From Luteimonas vadosa (lineage in GTDB: Bacteria > Pseudomonadota > Gammaproteobacteria > Xanthomonadales > Xanthomonadaceae), in contig NZ_BAABJY010000001.1 in assembly GCF_039543545.1 (NCBI RefSeq), forward strand, positions 1,178,001 through 1,242,000: a stretch of DNA of 64,000 bases, in the 5' to 3' direction. Under the pieces are notes generated by a model that saw only the letters and a list, made by a program, of their open reading frames with translations, searched no databases and was not told where the DNA came from. Shown in pieces: positions 61,633 through 64,000 of this stretch; the stretch's first letter is position 1, and each line of letters opens with the position of its first letter. Both the position numbers and the translations under genes were made by a program.

Positions 61633-62591
61633 CGCTCCCCCCGCTCGAGGAAGTGCGAATGCCGGGCCATGAAGGCGGCGGCAGGGTCGACGCCCTTGGC
61701 GCGCAGGATGTGGGTGCGCGCGGCGGCTTCCGCGAGCACGGCCAGGTTGCGTCCGGGCATCACCGGCAGGGTGATCATCGGCACGTCGAGGTCGAGCACA
61801 TGGCGGGACCCGAGGTCGCCGGTCAGGCGCACCATGCCGTCCTCGTCCCAAGACGTGGCGGTGTCCTCGTCCGAGCGGCTCAGGTGCACGATCAGGCGAA
61901 GGTACTTGTTCCGCTTCACCGCGGTGTCGCCGAACATCTCGCGGATGTCGAGCACGCCCAGGCCGCGCAGTTCCAGCAGGTCCTGCAGCAGGGGCGGACA
62001 GGTCCCGTCGAGCACGTCGGGAGCGATCTGGGTGAACTCGGGGGCGTCGTCGGCGACCAGGCGGTGCCCGCGCGTGACCAGTTCCAGCGCCAGCTCGCTC
62101 TTGCCCGAGCCCGACTCCCCGGTGATCAGCACGCCAATGGAGTAGATCTCCATGAACACGCCGTGCAGCGTGACCCGTGGCGCCAGGGTGCGCGCCAGGT
62201 GGTACTGCATGTGGTTGAGCAGTTCGTGGCCGCGGCGTGGCGCCGACCAGAGCGGCGTCGACGATTCCTCCGCCGCCGTGCGCAGGTCGTCGGGGCAGGA
62301 TTGCCCCTTGCTGATGACCATCGCCAATGGCCGGTACTGCATGATCTTCTCGATGGTTTCCCAGCGCTGCCGGGAATCCAGTCCATCGAGCCAGGCCAGT
62401 TCCTCGCTTCCGAGGATCTGCACCTTGTTGGGGTAGATGATGTTGAGGTAGCCGGCCAGCGATGGGCGCCGGGCGACGGTCTCGACGGCTTCCAGGACGC
62501 GCGATTCGCCGCTCTCGCCGGCGAGCCAACGCAGTTCCAGCCGCTCGCGCAGCTGGTCGAACAGTTCCCGTGCGGTGATCCGTGCGTTCAT
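61629..62591 (-). CDS. hprK: HPr kinase/phosphorylase
   Basis: A 320-residue bifunctional enzyme that phosphorylates HPr at Ser46 and reverses the reaction. The P-loop GESGSGKSE (158-166), the catalytic His143 region (TLHGVFMEIY) and the C-terminal family stretch (GLGVLDIREMFG) are present. The N-terminal DRTGG-like domain is normal. It overlaps ptsN (ATGA) and rapZ (ATGA), making a tightly coupled three-gene unit. Its target, HPr with Ser46, is encoded in the same region. Confidence 0.97.
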   Translation of the reverse strand: MNARITARELFDQLRERLELRWLAGESGESRVLEAVETVARRPSLAGYLNIIYPNKVQILGSEELAWLDGLDSRQRWETIEKIMQYRPLAMVISKGQSCPDDLRTAAEESSTPLWSAPRRGHELLNHMQYHLARTLAPRVTLHGVFMEIYSIGVLITGESGSGKSELALELVTRGHRLVADDAPEFTQIAPDVLDGTCPPLLQDLLELRGLGVLDIREMFGDTAVKRNKYLRLIVHLSRSDEDTATSWDEDGMVRLTGDLGSRHVLDLDVPMITLPVMPGRNLAVLAEAAARTHILRAKGVDPAAAFMARHSHFLERGER

Positions 62592-63067
62592 GCCGTGGCG
62601 ATGTTCCAGATATCGCCACGGGATGTCGAGAGCAGCGCGTCGCGGATGGCCCGCATCTCGGTCGCTTCGCGCAGATCCTCGCGCAGCTGCGCGTCGGAGA
62701 AGCGCTCCGCCAGTTTTGCCAGGGTGTGCAGGTGCTCCCCGGTCTCGTCCTCCGGTGCGCACATGGCGAATACGAGGTCGACCGGTTCCCCGTCGCCCGC
62801 CCCGAAGTCCACGGGGTAGGCGAGCCGCAGGAACGCGCCGCGGGCGCCGGCAAAGGCGTTGTCCCGGCAGTGCGGCAGCGCCACGCCCCGTCCGATGGCG
62901 GTGCTGGCGGCCCGCTCGCGTGCGCGCAGGCCCTCGGCAATCGCCTGGGTGAGTCCGCCGGGGTCCCCGGCCAGCAGGCGCGCGGCGGCATCGAGCACGG
63001 TGTTGCGGTCGATCGGATCCATCAGCATCACGATGCGGTCGGCAGCGAGCAGGTCGTCGAATGGCAT
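62588..63067 (-). CDS. ptsN: PTS EIIA-Ntr (nitrogen regulatory)
   Basis: A 159-residue EIIA of the fructose superfamily. The phospho-acceptor His66 lies in GVALPHCRD. Family features are IGRGVALPH, a hydrophobic PVDFGAGDGEPVDLVFAM core and the late LHTLAKLAERF stretch. It accepts phosphate through the Ntr or general PTS and regulates potassium, nitrogen or carbon functions. The start at 63067 has a CGAGGA SD. It is coupled to hprK by an ATGA overlap. Confidence 0.95.
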   Translation of the reverse strand: MPFDDLLAADRIVMLMDPIDRNTVLDAAARLLAGDPGGLTQAIAEGLRARERAASTAIGRGVALPHCRDNAFAGARGAFLRLAYPVDFGAGDGEPVDLVFAMCAPEDETGEHLHTLAKLAERFSDAQLREDLREATEMRAIRDALLSTSRGDIWNIATA

Positions 63068-63301
63068 GGCGTGGTCCTCGAGGGGGCGGGACGGCTCGTC
63101 ATGGCAGGGCATGCCGAGCGTGCCACGTCCTGCATGGACTCCGCGCCCCTGGGCCGGGCGCGCAGTGGAACGTCGTGCCTTCGGGCCGGGTCGACGCCAA
63201 CGTCGCGTGCGACCCCGGGCTTCCATGCCGCGCGTGCCGTGCGTACGACCGTGGCCGCGCGCCGTCACCGGCCGGTCATCCCCGTGGTCTCGCCACGGGA
63301 C

Positions 63302-63628
63302 TCAACCGAACTCGCCGCTCCGGGCCGGACTCTGGCCCCGGTGGTGGTCGACCATCTTCTTGCGGTGCTTGATCAGCAGGCGGTCGAGCTTGTCGGCGAG
63401 CAGGTCGATGGCGGCATACATGTCGATCGCGCTGGCATCGGCATGCAGGGTCTTCCCGGAGAGGTTGATCGTGGCCTCGGCGCGGTGGTCCGGCTTGTCG
63501 AGGCTGAGCTGCGTGCGCACGTCGAAGGGTTGCTCGAAGTGGCGCCCGAGGCGCTGCAACTTGGATTCGACGTATTCGCGAAGCGCGGGAGTGACCTGGA
63601 TCTGCTGGCCGTGGGTTTCGATGCGCAT
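63302..63628 (-). CDS. hpf: Ribosome hibernation promoting factor (short type)
   Basis: A 108-residue HPF/YfiA family protein that binds the 30S subunit and dimerises or inactivates ribosomes in stationary phase. The start RIETHGQQIQVTPALREYVE and the stretches KPDHRAEATINLSGKTLHAD and DMYAAIDLLADKLDRLLIKH match the family. The length shows the short form. A perfect AGGAGG SD precedes the ATG at 63628. It lies 160 bases after rpoN and 234 bases before ptsN, the canonical order. Confidence 0.95.
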   Translation of the reverse strand: MRIETHGQQIQVTPALREYVESKLQRLGRHFEQPFDVRTQLSLDKPDHRAEATINLSGKTLHADASAIDMYAAIDLLADKLDRLLIKHRKKMVDHHRGQSPARSGEFG

Positions 63629-63788
63629 CTGCTGCCTCCTTCTGCGGGTCCCCAGCATCGCGCAACTGGCGGATGCCGTGGTTGGAATTAGGTTAACGCA
63701 GAGCTGGCGGCGCGGTGAACTCCACGACGGGCGGCCCGGGCGCGGGGGGCAGGGAGGCCCGCCGATCCCCGGCGCGGTGCCACGGGGC

Positions 63789-64000
63789 TCAACCGATCCT
63801 GACCCGGTCGTGGGAGGAGGGGATGTTGAGCGCTTCGCGGTACTTGGCGACGGTACGCCGGGCCACCGCGACCCCGGCGGCCTTCAGGGCTTCGGCCAGT
63901 CGGGCGTCGGACAGCGGCTTGCGCGGGTCCTCGGCCTCGACCAGCCGGCGGATCATGTCCTGGATCGCGGTGCTCGAGGTGCCGCCGCCGCCTTCGTTGT
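63789..64000 (-). CDS. rpoN: RNA polymerase sigma-54 factor, 3' end
   Basis: The last 70 codons of a protein that enters from beyond the window. The reading frame ends ...ARRTVAKYRE ALNIPSSHDRVRIG-stop; ARRTVAKYRE is the RpoN box, the DNA-recognition signature of sigma-54. The preceding stretch AIQDMIRRLVEAEDPRKPLS is also typical. The gene order rpoN-hpf-ptsN-hprK-rapZ confirms it. Sigma-54 directs RNA polymerase to GG-N10-GC promoters with enhancer-binding activators. Confidence 0.95.
   Translation of the reverse strand, partial: NEGGGGTSSTAIQDMIRRLVEAEDPRKPLSDARLAEALKAAGVAVARRTVAKYREALNIPSSHDRVRIG

Noticed and set aside
1..64000. CRISPR arrays, tRNA, rRNA, insertion sequences or prophage genes
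   Set aside because: No regularly spaced direct repeats, cloverleaf-like segments, transposase motifs or phage structural genes were seen on reading both strands.

Overview
The window is chromosomal DNA of very high G+C content, densely packed, with almost every codon ending in G or C. The gene content (hprK-ptsN-rapZ beside rpoN, TonB receptors with the signal-peptide style of Xanthomonadaceae, paired pilT/pilU, GTP-type PEP carboxykinase, aroK-aroB-hemE) suggests a gammaproteobacterium of the Lysobacter/Xanthomonas group. This placement is inferred from protein features, not from a marker-gene search. No rRNA, tRNA, CRISPR array, insertion sequence or prophage was seen.

Layout. 1-2 kb: start of a minus-strand membrane protein, a TetR regulator and a sulfotransferase-like protein. 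2-3.8 kb: pckG. 3.9-14.8 kb: an accessory locus with a TPR-sulfotransferase, a 2OG-Fe(II) oxygenase, two large TonB-dependent receptors around an aspartyl beta-hydroxylase-like protein, and a small outer-membrane barrel. 14.9-20.8 kb: hslO, mtgA, a GT2 glycosyltransferase, a CBS-domain protein, an AsmA-like protein and a lysozyme-inhibitor-like lipoprotein. 20.9-22.2 kb: a second sulfotransferase/beta-hydroxylase pair. 22.2-31.5 kb: prfC, an M23 peptidase, a propeller lipoprotein and two cyclic-di-GMP enzymes. 31.7-35.3 kb: sdaA, a glutaredoxin-like protein and a yceI-cytochrome b561-yceI operon. 35.5-42.4 kb: a propeller hybrid histidine kinase, an unknown secreted protein, an ABC exporter and a small membrane protein. 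42.5-50.2 kb: hemE, a WGR protein, aroB, aroK, a glycerate-kinase-like gene, pdxH, an acetyltransferase remnant, a BtuF-like protein, a DUF4426 lipoprotein, proC and yggS. 50.4-56.4 kb: pilT, pilU, an NTF2-like protein, sodA, yqgE, ruvX and pyrB. 56.6-64 kb: mgtE, ptsI, ptsH, EIIA-Man, rapZ, hprK, ptsN, hpf and the 3' end of rpoN.

How the genes work together. The end of the window is a regulatory PTS: EI, HPr, a mannose-type EIIA, the HPr kinase HprK, the EIIA-Ntr PtsN and RapZ, linked to sigma-54 and ribosome hibernation. The 3.9-14.8 kb locus combines transfer of a sulfuryl group, oxygenation and TonB-dependent uptake. I infer a peptide- or receptor-modifying uptake system; its substrate is unknown.

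Two sequence-level patterns stand out. Eight genes carry a TAnnnT-like -10 hexamer followed by exactly six bases and then the ATG, without an SD sequence, which predicts leaderless mRNAs. The same layout upstream of mgtE would start a three-codon ORF (M-N-A-stop). The two large TonB receptor genes share an upstream box, TAACA-N4-TTTAATTT, overlapping their putative -35 elements, and near-identical terminators.
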